Shown: positions 1 to 10,000 of the stretch, one piece after another
Layout of the letters: every line of letters starts with the position of its first letter
Numbering within the stretch: position 1 is the first letter of the stretch
NCBI RefSeq assembly: GCF_900314615.1
Contig: NZ_OMWA01000010.1
Coordinates: 1 to 62,115, forward strand
Direction: 5' to 3'
Source of the DNA: an uncultured Methanobrevibacter sp.
GTDB taxonomy: Archaea; Methanobacteriota; Methanobacteria; Methanobacteriales; Methanobacteriaceae
Length of the DNA: 62,115 nt
Translations under genes and position numbers: made by a program
The notes under the pieces: model-generated
What the model was told of the DNA's origin: nothing
The model's database searches: none
Seen by the model: the letters and a program-made list of their open reading frames with translations, nothing else

Positions 1-1
1 T

Positions 2-3000
2 TCTCTTACAACCAACAACAAGACTGTTAACATCACTGCAAAATCAAATATTTTCAGTGAAGTTATGCCAGGTAAATTACTATTTATCTTACCAAACGGC
101 ACCCAAATCAATGCGACTTATGGTACTAATGGTACCTGGTGGGCAGAACATACATTTGACGCTTACGGAGAATATAAAATCAATGCAACATATGTTGGAC
201 TTGACAATGTCACTATCAACAATGGAACTATAACAATCAATAAAGTCAATTCAACAATAACCTTGGACAATATTGTTTTAGATTATGGTGAAACCAAGAA
301 TGTCACTGTAACAACTACCGGAGCCACTGGAATCACTGCCAAGATTGATGGTAACAATGTGACTGTTATTAATAATTATACTATTCAAATTCCTGTTTTA
401 GATGCAGGAACCTACAATTTAACAGTAACAACAATACCTGATGATGATCACAACCCTGTAACTAAAGAAGTCAACATCACTGTCAATAAGGTTAATTCCA
501 CATTAACATTAGATGATGTTGTTTTAGATTATGGTGAAAGTAAAAGCATTACTGTAACAACTGAAGGAGCAACTGGTATTACTGCTAAGATTGATGGTGT
601 TGATGTAACTGTCAGTAATTATACTATTCCAATTTCAGGTTTAAGTGCAGGAAATTACACTTTAACTGTAACAACAATAGCTGACAAAAATCACAATCCA
701 GTAACTAAAGAAGCTAACATTAATGTAAACAAAGTAGAATCCACGTTAACTGTTGGTGATATTGTATTTGATTATGGTAGTGAAGGTTCTGGTGATGTGT
801 ATTTCACTGGTGCAAGTGAAGTTACTGCTAACGTTGTCAATCAGCCTTCTGCTGTTGTTAGTGTAAGTGGTAATAAGATTAGTGTTTCTGGTTTGGCTGC
901 TGGAACTTATACTTTGAATGTTACTACTGTTCCTGATGAAAACCATACTGCTGTAACAGAAACTGCTACAATCACTGTCAATAAGGTTAATTCCACTTTA
1001 ACATTGGATGATGTTGTTTTAGATTATGGTGAAACTAAAAACATTACTGTAACAACTGGAGGCGCAACAGGTATTACTGCTAAGATTGATGGTGTTAATG
1101 TAACTGTCAATGGTTATACTATTCCGATTTCAGGTTTAGGTGCAGGCAATTATACATTGTCTGTAACTACAATCCCTGATGATAATCACAATCCTGTAAA
1201 TGTAACATCTAAAATCACAGTAAATAAGGTAGAATCTACATTGACTGTTGGTGATATTGTATTTGATTATGATGGTGAGGGTTCTGGTGATGTTTCTTTC
1301 ACCGGTGCAAGCAAAGTTACTGCTAACGTTATCAACCAACCTAAAGCGGTTGTTAGTGTAAATGATAATAAGATTACTGTTTCTGGTTTGGCTGCAGGAA
1401 CTTATACTTTGAATGTTACTACTGTTCCTGATGAAAACCATACTGCTGTAACAGAAACCGCTGGAATCACAGTCAATAAAATTAATTCCACTTTAACATT
1501 GGATGATGTTGAATTGGATTATGGTGACTCCAAGAATGTCACTGTAGCAACTGAAGGAGCAACAGGTATTACTGCTAAAATTGATGGAGTTAATGTAACT
1601 GTCAATGGTTATACTATTCCGATTTCAGGTTTAGGCGCAGGAAATTACACATTGACTGTAACTACAATCCCTGATGATAATCACAATCCTGTAAATGTAA
1701 CATCTAAAATCACAGTCAATAAGGTAGAATCCACGTTAACTGTTGGTGATATTGTATTTGATTATGATGGTGAGGGTTCTGGTGATGTTTCTTTCACTGG
1801 TGCAAGTGAAGTCCTTGCTAATGTTGTCAATCAGCCTTCTGCTGTTATTAGTGTAAATGATAATAAGATTACTGTTTCTGGTTTGGGCGCTGGAACTTAT
1901 ACTTTGAATGTTACTAATGTTCCTGATGAAAACCATACTGCTGTAACAGAAACTGCTACAATCACAGTCAATAAAATTAATTCAACCTTAACATTGGATG
2001 ATGTTGAATTGGATTATGGTGACTCCAAGAATGTCACTGTAGCAACTGAAGGAGCAACAGGCATTACTGCTAAAATTGATGGAGTTAATGTAACTGTCAA
2101 TGGTTATACTATTCCGATTTCAGGTTTAGGCGCAGGAAATTACACATTAACTGTAACAACAATAGCTGACAAAAATCACAATCCAGTAACTAAAGAAGCT
2201 AACATTACTGTTAATAAGGTTAATGCTACTTTAACCGTTAATGATGTTGTTTTAGATTATGGTGAAAGTAAAAATATTACTGTAACAACTGAAGGAGCAA
2301 CAGGCATTACTGCTAAAATTGACGGAGCTAATGTAACTGTCAATGGTTATACTATTCCAATTTCAGGTTTAGGCGCAGGAAATTACACATTAACTGTAAC
2401 AACAATAGCTGACAAAAATCACAATCCAGTAACTAAAGAAGTCAACATTACTGTAAATAAATTATCTACTGAAATCATTCTCGCTAATGAAACACTTGAT
2501 TTAAAAGTAGGTGATGAGGTCCCTGTTTTAGCGAATTTAACTCCTGCGGGTGCAGGTAATTTAACTTTCACATCCAGTAATGAAGATCTTGTTTTTGTTG
2601 AAGATAATGTAACTATTGTTGCTAATAGTCAAGGTCAAGCAATTATTACAGTCAGTTTTGCAGGTAACGAAAATTATACTGCTGCTGAAAACAAGACAAT
2701 AACCGTCAATGTCGCATTAAACGACGCCAGCGTCAGTGTTGAAAACGATACTTTGAATTTAAAAGTTGATGAAACAAGCGCAATTAATGCAACTATAAAC
2801 CCTGATACAATAATGCTTAAAATTAAGTACACATCCAGCAATGAATCTGTTGCCATTGTAGATAAAAATGGTATTGTTACCGCTGTCGGTGAAGGTAGAG
2901 CAATCATTACCATTGAAGTTGGAGATGATGAAATCTATGCTAAAATCTCAACCACCGTTACAGTAACAGTAAATAAAATAAACACAACTGCAGATGTTTC

Positions 3001-4303
3001 AATTCCTGAAAACATTACTGTCGGTGATAATTCAACAGTCAATGTAGTATTGCCGGCTGATGCTAAAGGCAATGTCACAGTTAAAGTTGACGACGAAGTT
3101 GTAGATACTGTACCTGTAAAAGATGGAAATGCTGATGTTACAATTCCTTCCATGAGTGCTGGAAACCACACTGTTGAAATAGCTTACTCCGGTGACGGCA
3201 AATACAATCCTGTAAATGAAACTAAAGAAATCTCTGTTTCTAAAAATGATATAACTCCTGAAATTACAATTCCGTCAGACATTGAATTCGGTGATAATGC
3301 TACTGTTGATATCAAGCTTCCAGATGACTCAACAGGAAACGTAACACTAACAGTTGATGGTAAAGAAATCAATACCGTACCTGTAACTAATGGAACTGCA
3401 AGTGTCAAGCTACCAGCATTAGACGCTGGAAACCATACTGCTGAAATAGCTTACTCCGGTGATGATAAATACAAATCTGCTTCAAAAACTACTACAATCA
3501 GTATAGACAAGGATTCCACCAAGATTACTGCAGCTGATGTGACTGCAACATATAAAGTCGACAAATATCTTGTAATCACATTAAAAGACAGTAAAGGAAA
3601 TCCTTTGGCAAATGCTAGTGTAACTGTTGATTTAAACACAATTAAAAACTACACTACTGATGAAAACGGCCAAATCAAAATTAAAGTAAGCAATCTGGTT
3701 CCAAAAACATACAATGCAAAAATAACATTTGCAGGCAACAACAACTATCTTGGATCAGATGCCACTGCTAAGGTTGTAGTTAAAAAGGCAACTCCAAAGA
3801 TTACTGCTTCCAATAAAATGTTCAAGACAACTACTAAAAACAAAAAGTACACCATAACATTAAAGGACAATACCGGCAAACCAATCAAGAATGCCAAAGT
3901 CTATCTGAAAGTAAACGGCAAAACATATAAAGCCACTACAAACAGTAAAGGCAAGGCTACATTCAAAATTACCAAACTTTCCAAAACTGGAACATTCAAG
4001 GCAACCGTAACATATAAAGGAAACAAGTACTTCAACAAGGCTAGCAAGAAAGTAACTGTTAAAGTCATTTCTACCTGGAAAACAATATCTAAAGGAAGCA
4101 AAGCAAAATCAACTGTTAAAGAGATTCAAAGGGCATTGAAAAACAACGGATATTATCTCACAGCTTACGGTCATTACCTGAAGGTTGACGGCATCTACTG
4201 GGACTACACTGTAAAAGCTGTAAAACAGTTCCAGAAAGCCAAAGGCCTGAAAGTAACCGGCAAGGTTGATGAAAAGACTGCCAAAAAACTTGGAATAATT
4301 TAA
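2..4303 (+). CDS. Giant surface adhesin-like protein with Ig-like repeats and a C-terminal wall-binding domain (5' partial)
   Basis: The frame is open to the left edge, so the N-terminus and any signal peptide lie outside; the first ATG (65) is internal. The visible part has nine ~80-residue beta-sandwich repeats of two kinds: type A (LDDVVLDYGE...GATGITAKIDG) and type B (VGDIVFDY...FTGASEVTANV), in the order A A B A B A B A A. Two Big_2-like domains follow (TSSNE motifs), then two NVTVKVD-type and two ITLKDSKGNP-type domains, and a PG_binding_1-like tail (KEIQRALKNNGYY ... VKQFQKAKGLKVTG). Asn-X-Thr/Ser sites are frequent. The family is typical of Methanobrevibacter surface proteins; the tail probably holds pseudomurein (inference). 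Near-identical DNA repeats suggest recombination. The ligand is unknown. Confidence 0.9.
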   Translation, partial: SLTTNNKTVNITAKSNIFSEVMPGKLLFILPNGTQINATYGTNGTWWAEHTFDAYGEYKINATYVGLDNVTINNGTITINKVNSTITLDNIVLDYGETKNVTVTTTGATGITAKIDGNNVTVINNYTIQIPVLDAGTYNLTVTTIPDDDHNPVTKEVNITVNKVNSTLTLDDVVLDYGESKSITVTTEGATGITAKIDGVDVTVSNYTIPISGLSAGNYTLTVTTIADKNHNPVTKEANINVNKVESTLTVGDIVFDYGSEGSGDVYFTGASEVTANVVNQPSAVVSVSGNKISVSGLAAGTYTLNVTTVPDENHTAVTETATITVNKVNSTLTLDDVVLDYGETKNITVTTGGATGITAKIDGVNVTVNGYTIPISGLGAGNYTLSVTTIPDDNHNPVNVTSKITVNKVESTLTVGDIVFDYDGEGSGDVSFTGASKVTANVINQPKAVVSVNDNKITVSGLAAGTYTLNVTTVPDENHTAVTETAGITVNKINSTLTLDDVELDYGDSKNVTVATEGATGITAKIDGVNVTVNGYTIPISGLGAGNYTLTVTTIPDDNHNPVNVTSKITVNKVESTLTVGDIVFDYDGEGSGDVSFTGASEVLANVVNQPSAVISVNDNKITVSGLGAGTYTLNVTNVPDENHTAVTETATITVNKINSTLTLDDVELDYGDSKNVTVATEGATGITAKIDGVNVTVNGYTIPISGLGAGNYTLTVTTIADKNHNPVTKEANITVNKVNATLTVNDVVLDYGESKNITVTTEGATGITAKIDGANVTVNGYTIPISGLGAGNYTLTVTTIADKNHNPVTKEVNITVNKLSTEIILANETLDLKVGDEVPVLANLTPAGAGNLTFTSSNEDLVFVEDNVTIVANSQGQAIITVSFAGNENYTAAENKTITVNVALNDASVSVENDTLNLKVDETSAINATINPDTIMLKIKYTSSNESVAIVDKNGIVTAVGEGRAIITIEVGDDEIYAKISTTVTVTVNKINTTADVSIPENITVGDNSTVNVVLPADAKGNVTVKVDDEVVDTVPVKDGNADVTIPSMSAGNHTVEIAYSGDGKYNPVNETKEISVSKNDITPEITIPSDIEFGDNATVDIKLPDDSTGNVTLTVDGKEINTVPVTNGTASVKLPALDAGNHTAEIAYSGDDKYKSASKTTTISIDKDSTKITAADVTATYKVDKYLVITLKDSKGNPLANASVTVDLNTIKNYTTDENGQIKIKVSNLVPKTYNAKITFAGNNNYLGSDATAKVVVKKATPKITASNKMFKTTTKNKKYTITLKDNTGKPIKNAKVYLKVNGKTYKATTNSKGKATFKITKLSKTGTFKATVTYKGNKYFNKASKKVTVKVISTWKTISKGSKAKSTVKEIQRALKNNGYYLTAYGHYLKVDGIYWDYTVKAVKQFQKAKGLKVTGKVDEKTAKKLGII

Positions 4304-4327
4304 ATAAGGATTTTTCAATTCCTTATT
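4303..4327 (+). terminator. Hairpin plus T-run after the adhesin
   Basis: AATAAGGA pairs with TCCTTATT across a loop, followed by a T-rich tract. It begins at the adhesin stop codon, consistent with a transcription terminator. Confidence 0.6.
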
Positions 4328-4436
4328 TTTTATTTTTTTCTAAATCATTTCACCATCAAATATCACATTCAGTTTAATCAATTGGATGTGTCATTTTAAT
4401 TAAAACTGGCCTTGCAACTATCTTTTTATAAGTTGC

Positions 4437-4551
4437 TTTTTACATTAACGCTAAGGCTATTAAAAATCAGCCTTTCCTTTAATTATGCATATATATCAAG
4501 CTCATTTTAAAATCAGATTTCAAATCTCATAAGGCTGATGTTAAAGTAGAT
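4437..4551. repeat. Inverted-repeat-bounded element, copy A (~115 bp)
   Basis: The left end reads TTTTTACATTAACG and the right end GTTAAAGTAGA, so the ends are imperfect inverted repeats. The core contains TGCATATATATCAAG, then CATTTTAAAATCAGATTT, which copy B repeats almost exactly. An internal hairpin AAGGCT...AGCCTT lies near the left end. No coding frame is apparent. Confidence 0.6.
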
Positions 4552-4635
4552 TCTGTTTCAGATCAGCTACCGTTATTTTAACGTTAATGTTAATTAAATC
4601 AAAAGTAAATCTCCATCTTCAATATTCTTAATGGC

Positions 4636-4751
4636 TTTTCACTTTAACGGAAGGGTTTGGCAATGTTAAAGTTAATTAAAACCACTGCATATATATCAAG
4701 TTCATTTTAAAATCAGATTTTAAATTCAAAAAGGCGGATGTTAAAGTAAAT
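4636..4751. repeat. Inverted-repeat-bounded element, copy B (~116 bp)
   Basis: The left end is TTTTCACTTTAACGG and the right end TGTTAAAGTAAA. The core TGCATATATATCAAG + CATTTTAAAATCAGATTT matches copy A with the same spacing, 200 bp further on. It has an extra internal half-site, ATGTTAAAGTTAA. Confidence 0.65.
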
Positions 4752-4906
4752 CATTACTTTTGTGTTTTCAAAAATATCATTGGAAATGCTTTGATGTTTA
4801 AAAATAAATATCAATGACCTTTTTTGGTCAAAAATTTCTTTAATAACGCTTAAATAAGCTTTTGAATAATAATATATAAAAATTAGAAATAATTTTCAGG
4901 ATAACT

Positions 4907-5089
4907 CTAGACTAAAACACTTAAAACTACATAAGGGAATATGCATGCAATTACAAAAAATGCAATTCCTAAACCTAATTTCGGTTTGTTTTCATCTAAT
5001 GCTCCGGAGATTATTAAAAGGATTGAGAAAAATCCGAAGACAACCGGTAAAATATGTGAAAATATTGTAGTTCCAACTATCGCTGCCAT
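4907..5089 (-). CDS. Small two-helix membrane protein, unknown function
   Basis: 60 residues with two hydrophobic segments (about 8-28 and 39-59) separated by a short charged loop DENKPK. The start is preceded by AGTGAT five bases upstream, matching the ribosome-site style of this genome, and by a TATA-like TTTATATAA further up. The overlapping plus-strand frame has no hydrophobic pattern and no ribosome site, so the minus frame is preferred. It is divergent from the metal-exporter gene. No family was recognised. Confidence 0.65.
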   Translation of the reverse strand: MAAIVGTTIFSHILPVVFGFFSILLIISGALDENKPKLGLGIAFFVIACIFPYVVLSVLV

Positions 5090-5210
5090 TTTTTATCACT
5101 ACTATAATTTTATTTGTTTAGTTATATAAAATTAACCTAAATTTCATTCTATTTCTTTTTGTTTAAAAATTAGCTAACTTTTTATATTTATTTTAATAGA
5201 TTATTTTAAT

Positions 5211-6059
5211 ATGAGAATTGATACGCATCATCATCACAAAAAAGCAGGTGATAATCTAGCATTTGTTTTTTTTATGAATTTGGCTTTTAATATTATTGTA
5301 ATCGTCGGAGGACTTGCTACAAACAGTGTGGCTATCCTTGCAGACTGTATACATGACCTCTCAGATACCATTTCAATTGCTTTTGCTTGGGTGCTTGAAA
5401 AGGTTTCACAGAAGGATTCTACAGATAACTACTCATACGGCTATCAGAGATTTTCAATTCTCGGAGCCGTAATAATCTCAGTATTTGTAATCATAATGGC
5501 TTTTGTAATTCTTCAGGAAGCTATCCCGAGACTATTTGCACCTGAAGGTGTTGATGCTGAAGGAATGCTTGTCATATCAATTATAGGTCTTGTTTTCAAA
5601 TCACTTTCAGTATATCGTCTTCATAAAGGTGAAACATTCAATGAAAAGGCAATATTTTTCCATCAGCTTGGAGATATCTTCGAATGGCTGGCAATACTGA
5701 TACTGAGTGTTGTTCTGATATTCTGGGACGGTGCACCATATCTTGATCCGTTTGTCTCAATAGGTATTGCACTGTGGCTGATATTCAATCTCGGAAGAAA
5801 TCTGTACAAGTCACTGGAAGTTCTTCTTCAAAAGACTCCTGATTATTTCGACGTTAACGTGTTTAAAAATTCCATTCTGGATATACAAGGCGTTAATGCA
5901 ATCGATGATTTTCATATATGGTCTTTAGACGGAATCGATTCGGTTATGACTCTAAAGGTTGACGTTGATTTCGGCCAGGATGTCAGTCAGATTAAAAAAG
6001 AGATTTATCAAATTTCAAACAGGTATCACGTTGTAGACATTACTATTGAACTTGAATAG
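5211..6059 (+). CDS. Cation diffusion facilitator (CDF) metal/H+ antiporter
   Basis: 282-residue membrane protein with the six-helix CDF layout. Metal-site signatures are visible: HDLSD in helix 2 (H48/D52) and HQLGD in helix 5. The C-terminal ~80 residues (VNVFKNSILDIQGVNAIDDF) match the cytoplasmic ferredoxin-like dimerisation domain, including HIW. An N-terminal HHHH cluster (6-9) could bind metal. CDF proteins export Zn, Cd, Co or Fe; the metal cannot be read from sequence. The kinase gene follows 18 bp downstream, so the two may be co-transcribed. Confidence 0.9.
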   Translation: MRIDTHHHHKKAGDNLAFVFFMNLAFNIIVIVGGLATNSVAILADCIHDLSDTISIAFAWVLEKVSQKDSTDNYSYGYQRFSILGAVIISVFVIIMAFVILQEAIPRLFAPEGVDAEGMLVISIIGLVFKSLSVYRLHKGETFNEKAIFFHQLGDIFEWLAILILSVVLIFWDGAPYLDPFVSIGIALWLIFNLGRNLYKSLEVLLQKTPDYFDVNVFKNSILDIQGVNAIDDFHIWSLDGIDSVMTLKVDVDFGQDVSQIKKEIYQISNRYHVVDITIELE

Positions 6060-6077
6060 AATTAAAAAGGGAAATTT

Positions 6078-6902
6078 ATGACATTGGTTGTTATCGGTCC
6101 GGTTACACAGGATTTAATTGTTATTGGTGATGAAAGCTCCATAAAGATTGGAGGAGCTACATATTTTCAAAGTTTTGTCTTTGAAGAGTTTTACACTGAT
6201 TATCTGGCGGTTGTAAATTGCAAAAGCAAAAATCTCGTCAGCGGCTTTCCCGATTCGGATAAAGTTAAAGTCATTGAAAAGGACTCTACTCATTTTTTCA
6301 TCAATGAATATCCCAATCCCGAAAACCCCGATATCCGCTATCAGTTAAGCAATTTCGCAAATATTCCTATTTTAAAAAGTGATCTGGAAGGCGTACTGGA
6401 TGGTGTTGATGTTGATGCATTTGTTTTAAATCCCCTTAACCGTTATGATTTTCCTCTTGAAACTGTCGAATACCTGAAAACTTTCAATGTTCCTATCTTC
6501 ATGTCCATGCAGGGTTTTTTAAGAGTCCCTGACAATCAAGTAAATGAAAACTATCGATTAAAATTAGATAACTTTGATGAGTTGGATGCTATTTTATCAG
6601 GCGTTGATACAATATTTTTGGATGAACGTGAAAAGAATATTATTGGGACACACTATGATGTAGATGAGATGGTCATAACTGACGGAAGTAACGGTTCAAG
6701 AATTGTAAGTGAAGGTGAAATAAGAATAAAGGCTGTAAAATGTGATAATGTTGTGGATACAACCGGCTGCGGAGATACATTTATGGCGGCATACATCACA
6801 CAGAAATTACTCTTGAAATCATCTGAAAATGCCGGAAACTTTGCATCAAGAATTGCAAGTGAAAAAATAAAAAATTTCGGACCTTACAATTCCAACGGAT
6901 AA
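6078..6902 (+). CDS. PfkB/ribokinase-family carbohydrate kinase
   Basis: 274 residues. The C-terminal PfkB signature DTTGCGDTF (about 226-234) carries the catalytic Asp and anion hole, and the N-terminus VVIGPVTQDLIV...GGATYF matches the substrate-binding start of ribokinase-fold enzymes. The family phosphorylates sugars, nucleosides or vitamins with ATP; the substrate here is unknown. AAAAGGGAAATTT before ATG is a plausible ribosome site. Slightly shorter than typical ribokinases (~300). Confidence 0.82.
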   Translation: MTLVVIGPVTQDLIVIGDESSIKIGGATYFQSFVFEEFYTDYLAVVNCKSKNLVSGFPDSDKVKVIEKDSTHFFINEYPNPENPDIRYQLSNFANIPILKSDLEGVLDGVDVDAFVLNPLNRYDFPLETVEYLKTFNVPIFMSMQGFLRVPDNQVNENYRLKLDNFDELDAILSGVDTIFLDEREKNIIGTHYDVDEMVITDGSNGSRIVSEGEIRIKAVKCDNVVDTTGCGDTFMAAYITQKLLLKSSENAGNFASRIASEKIKNFGPYNSNG

Positions 6903-6993
6903 CTTAATTTTAAAATATTATAATAATACTTTTTAATATTGAGTATTTTTAACTTTTAATAGATTTCACTTATTATTGATTAGTTTAGAAAAC

Positions 6994-7002
6994 TTTATAA
7001 GT
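6994..7002 (+). promoter_or_regulatory. TATA box candidate for the helicase-uvrC operon
   Basis: CTTTATAAG lies in a 158-bp gap, ~60 bp upstream of the start codon. An AAGGG ribosome site precedes ATG 7061. Prediction only. Confidence 0.4.
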
Positions 7003-7060
7003 TAATATGATTATAATAATATATGCATTCTAAATTTTTTTTACACTTTAAAGGGTCATC

Positions 7061-10000
7061 ATGTTAAACAAATCAACTAATCTAATCGAAAAGGAATTTA
7101 AGAATTTACGTAGGGAACTGTTGGACTTAACTTTAAGAAACCAGCTTCTTAATTTCAAAACAAGAGCTAAAACAATTACAATAGTAAATCAAAGCCCTGC
7201 AAATCTTTTCCAGACTTTGGTGCTGCAGGACAGCAAAATGTATTTTGTCGCCAACAAAAAGGACAAAAAAGAAGACAAGTCTTCAGTCTGGGACCACATT
7301 CCTTTTGATTTTTCTAAGTTTACAGAAGGCGACAGAAAATTAGCCACTGATTTGACCCCTAAGGAACTTCAAAAAAGATTATATTACATTAACAACCAGG
7401 CAAAGACAATGCTTCAGGAACAGGGTTATAACATCCTGTATCTGGCAATAGGATTTCTTGAATGGAAAGACAAATCCAAGCCTAGACAAAAAAACAACGC
7501 GCCTCTGGTTCTGATTCCTGTTGCAATGGAGAGAAAAAAGGTCGGTGAATCATTCAATCTCGAATGGACCGGAGAAGATATCCAGACAAACATCTCACTT
7601 AAGGCAAAGCTTCTTGAAGCGGGCATTGAACTTCCTGATTTTCAGTTCAAAAGATACGGTGAGGTAATTGACCATTATATTGCAAGCGTTCGCCGTGCAG
7701 TTTCAAGAATGGACGGTTGGAACGTCAACAATAACGTTGCATTAGGTTTTTTCAGTTTTACCAAATTCGTAATGTACAATGATTTGAACCCTGAAGCGTG
7801 GGCCGATAATGTTGATTTAACCAAAAATGAACTGATACAGGCTATTTTTAATCCTGCAAAAAATGACCAGGAAGCATTTAAGGAAGAGGACATTGACACA
7901 CAGCTTGAATACAGAAGCATGTATCAGGTTCTCGATGCGGATTCATCACAGATTGCGGCAATCCAGGATGTAAAAGCTGGCCGTAACCTTGTTGTGGAAG
8001 GACCACCTGGAACAGGTAAGTCCCAGACAATCGTAAACCTTATAGCGGAGCTTCTTGCTGAAGGAAAATCAGTTTTATTTGTATCTGAGAAAATGGCCGC
8101 ACTGGATGTGGTAAAGGACCGTCTGACCGGTGTGGGTTTAGGCAAGTTTGTTCTCGAACTTCATTCACATAAAACCAGACGTAAAAAGTTCCTGAAAGAC
8201 CTGCAGAAGGCAACCAATGTTCGCCATCAGGAACCTTTAAACATTGACCAGACCATACGTAAACTGGAAACTTTACGCCGTCAGCTTGATGACTATTCAC
8301 AGATTATTCATAAGCCTGCCTTTGCGGTAAACTTGTCTCCGTTCCAGCTATACGGTATGAAGGAGTCAGCTGATGACCATTTCGCAAAAAAAGATACATT
8401 GATGCCGCTGGTCAGATTTGAAAATCCTGAAAGCGTTACTCTAAAAGACCTGGATGACATGAAGATAGCTTTAGAAAACCTTGCTGAGCTTTACCAGACA
8501 ATTTCAAAGGAAAATCCATGGAGCAAATGCGCTCCGAAAAGTCTGCTTCCGGCTGACTTAAGAGAAATTGAAATGCTGATCAGCGATACTCTTCACAGTC
8601 TTGATAATTTCCTTGTTGAACGTGGAAGAGTCTATGACATTTACGGAATTAAAAAACCAGACACAATGAATGAGTTTCAAAATTCACTTTCTGCATTTGA
8701 AATAATCAAATCACAGAATGCAGAACTCATAGACGGAAGCATCCTCAAATCCGGAGCATGGAATAACAACAATGATGATGCATTCAGACTGATTCAGGAA
8801 CTTGAAAGATATCAGAAATATGCCGGAATTTTAAACAAATTCAATCAGAGCATTTTACAGGCAGATATTGACCGTATAATCTATGAGATTCAGCAGCTTT
8901 CACACAAACGTTTCAGATTCTTTAATTCAAATCAGCACCAGGAAATTGTACAGAGATATTACGCACGTCCCGTAACAGGCAGTGCTGAGGATATCATAAG
9001 AGAACTGCAGGAAGCAAAAGCAGTAATAAAAATGAGAAGAACTCTGGAAGCTAACGATGCACTGGGCAGAAAATATTACGGAGGATACTGGCATCTTAAT
9101 GCAAATCCTAATGACCTGAAAGCTATTGCCCGCTGGATGCATGAATTTACAGCGCTTGTCCGGGAAGGTACATTCTCACAAAATACAATTGACCTTATGA
9201 GCAAAGATCTCTTTGATATCAACCCTGAAAGAGACCTTGCAGACTACATTGATTCCGGTGAAGAGTTTGTACGTGTACTGAACAGATTAAGGGAAAAACT
9301 GAACCCTAGAAGTAAACTTATCTTTAAAAGAGAAACAGGTGACGTACCGTTTGAAGCATGGAAAGAACAGCTGTATACATGGAGAGGACAGCTATCAAGC
9401 CTTCATTTATGGTCACAGTATCTCAACACTAAAAATGCGCTTAAAACCTCCAATGCAAAGATGTTTGTGGACTCAATAGAAAAGAGAAACATTCAGAAAT
9501 ATGACATTGAAGCACTGGTTGAAGGAAACTTCGCAGATTCACTTTTAAATATATTATTTGTAGAAAATCAGGAACTGGCAACATTTGTCGGTGAACTTCA
9601 TGAAAACAGAATTCGTGAATTCAAGGATTTGGATAAAAAGATTTTAACACTTAACCGTAAAAGAATATTCCATAAACTGAACAGCAACATTCCAAAGATT
9701 TTCGGAGGAACCGAAAACCCTCAGGCAAAGATATTGGCAGGGGAATTTACAAGAAAAAGCGGACACATGCCTGTTAGAAAATTATTGGAAAAAGCAGGCG
9801 GAATGATAAAGCAGATTAAACCTTGCTTTATGATGTCTCCTCTATCAATTGCACAGTATCTTGACCCGACTAATGAGGAACTTCAGTTTGATGTAGTTAT
9901 TTTTGACGAAGCAAGTCAGGTAAAACCTGAAGATGCACTTGGTGCATTCATGAGAGGTAAAACTGCAGTCGTTATGGGAGATACTCAGCAGCTGCCTCCG

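Larger units (their letters stand above)
4304..4906. other. Intergenic region, 600 bp, non-coding
   Basis: AT-rich spacer between the adhesin and a small membrane-protein gene that converges on it. It holds the adhesin terminator and element copies A and B. No credible coding frame or RNA gene was seen outside these. Confidence 0.6.

Noticed and set aside
746..1936. Three near-identical minus-strand frames (MVFIRNSSNIQS...) inside the adhesin
   Set aside because: They are mirror images of the repeated type B Ig units; no ribosome sites and low-complexity composition.
4437..4751. CRISPR array from the repeated blocks
   Set aside because: Only two copies here, 115 bp long with imperfect inverted ends and a 200-bp period; not a short direct-repeat/spacer pattern.
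4941..5129. 62-residue plus-strand frame opposite the small membrane protein
   Set aside because: The minus-strand frame has two clean membrane helices and a ribosome site; the plus frame has neither.
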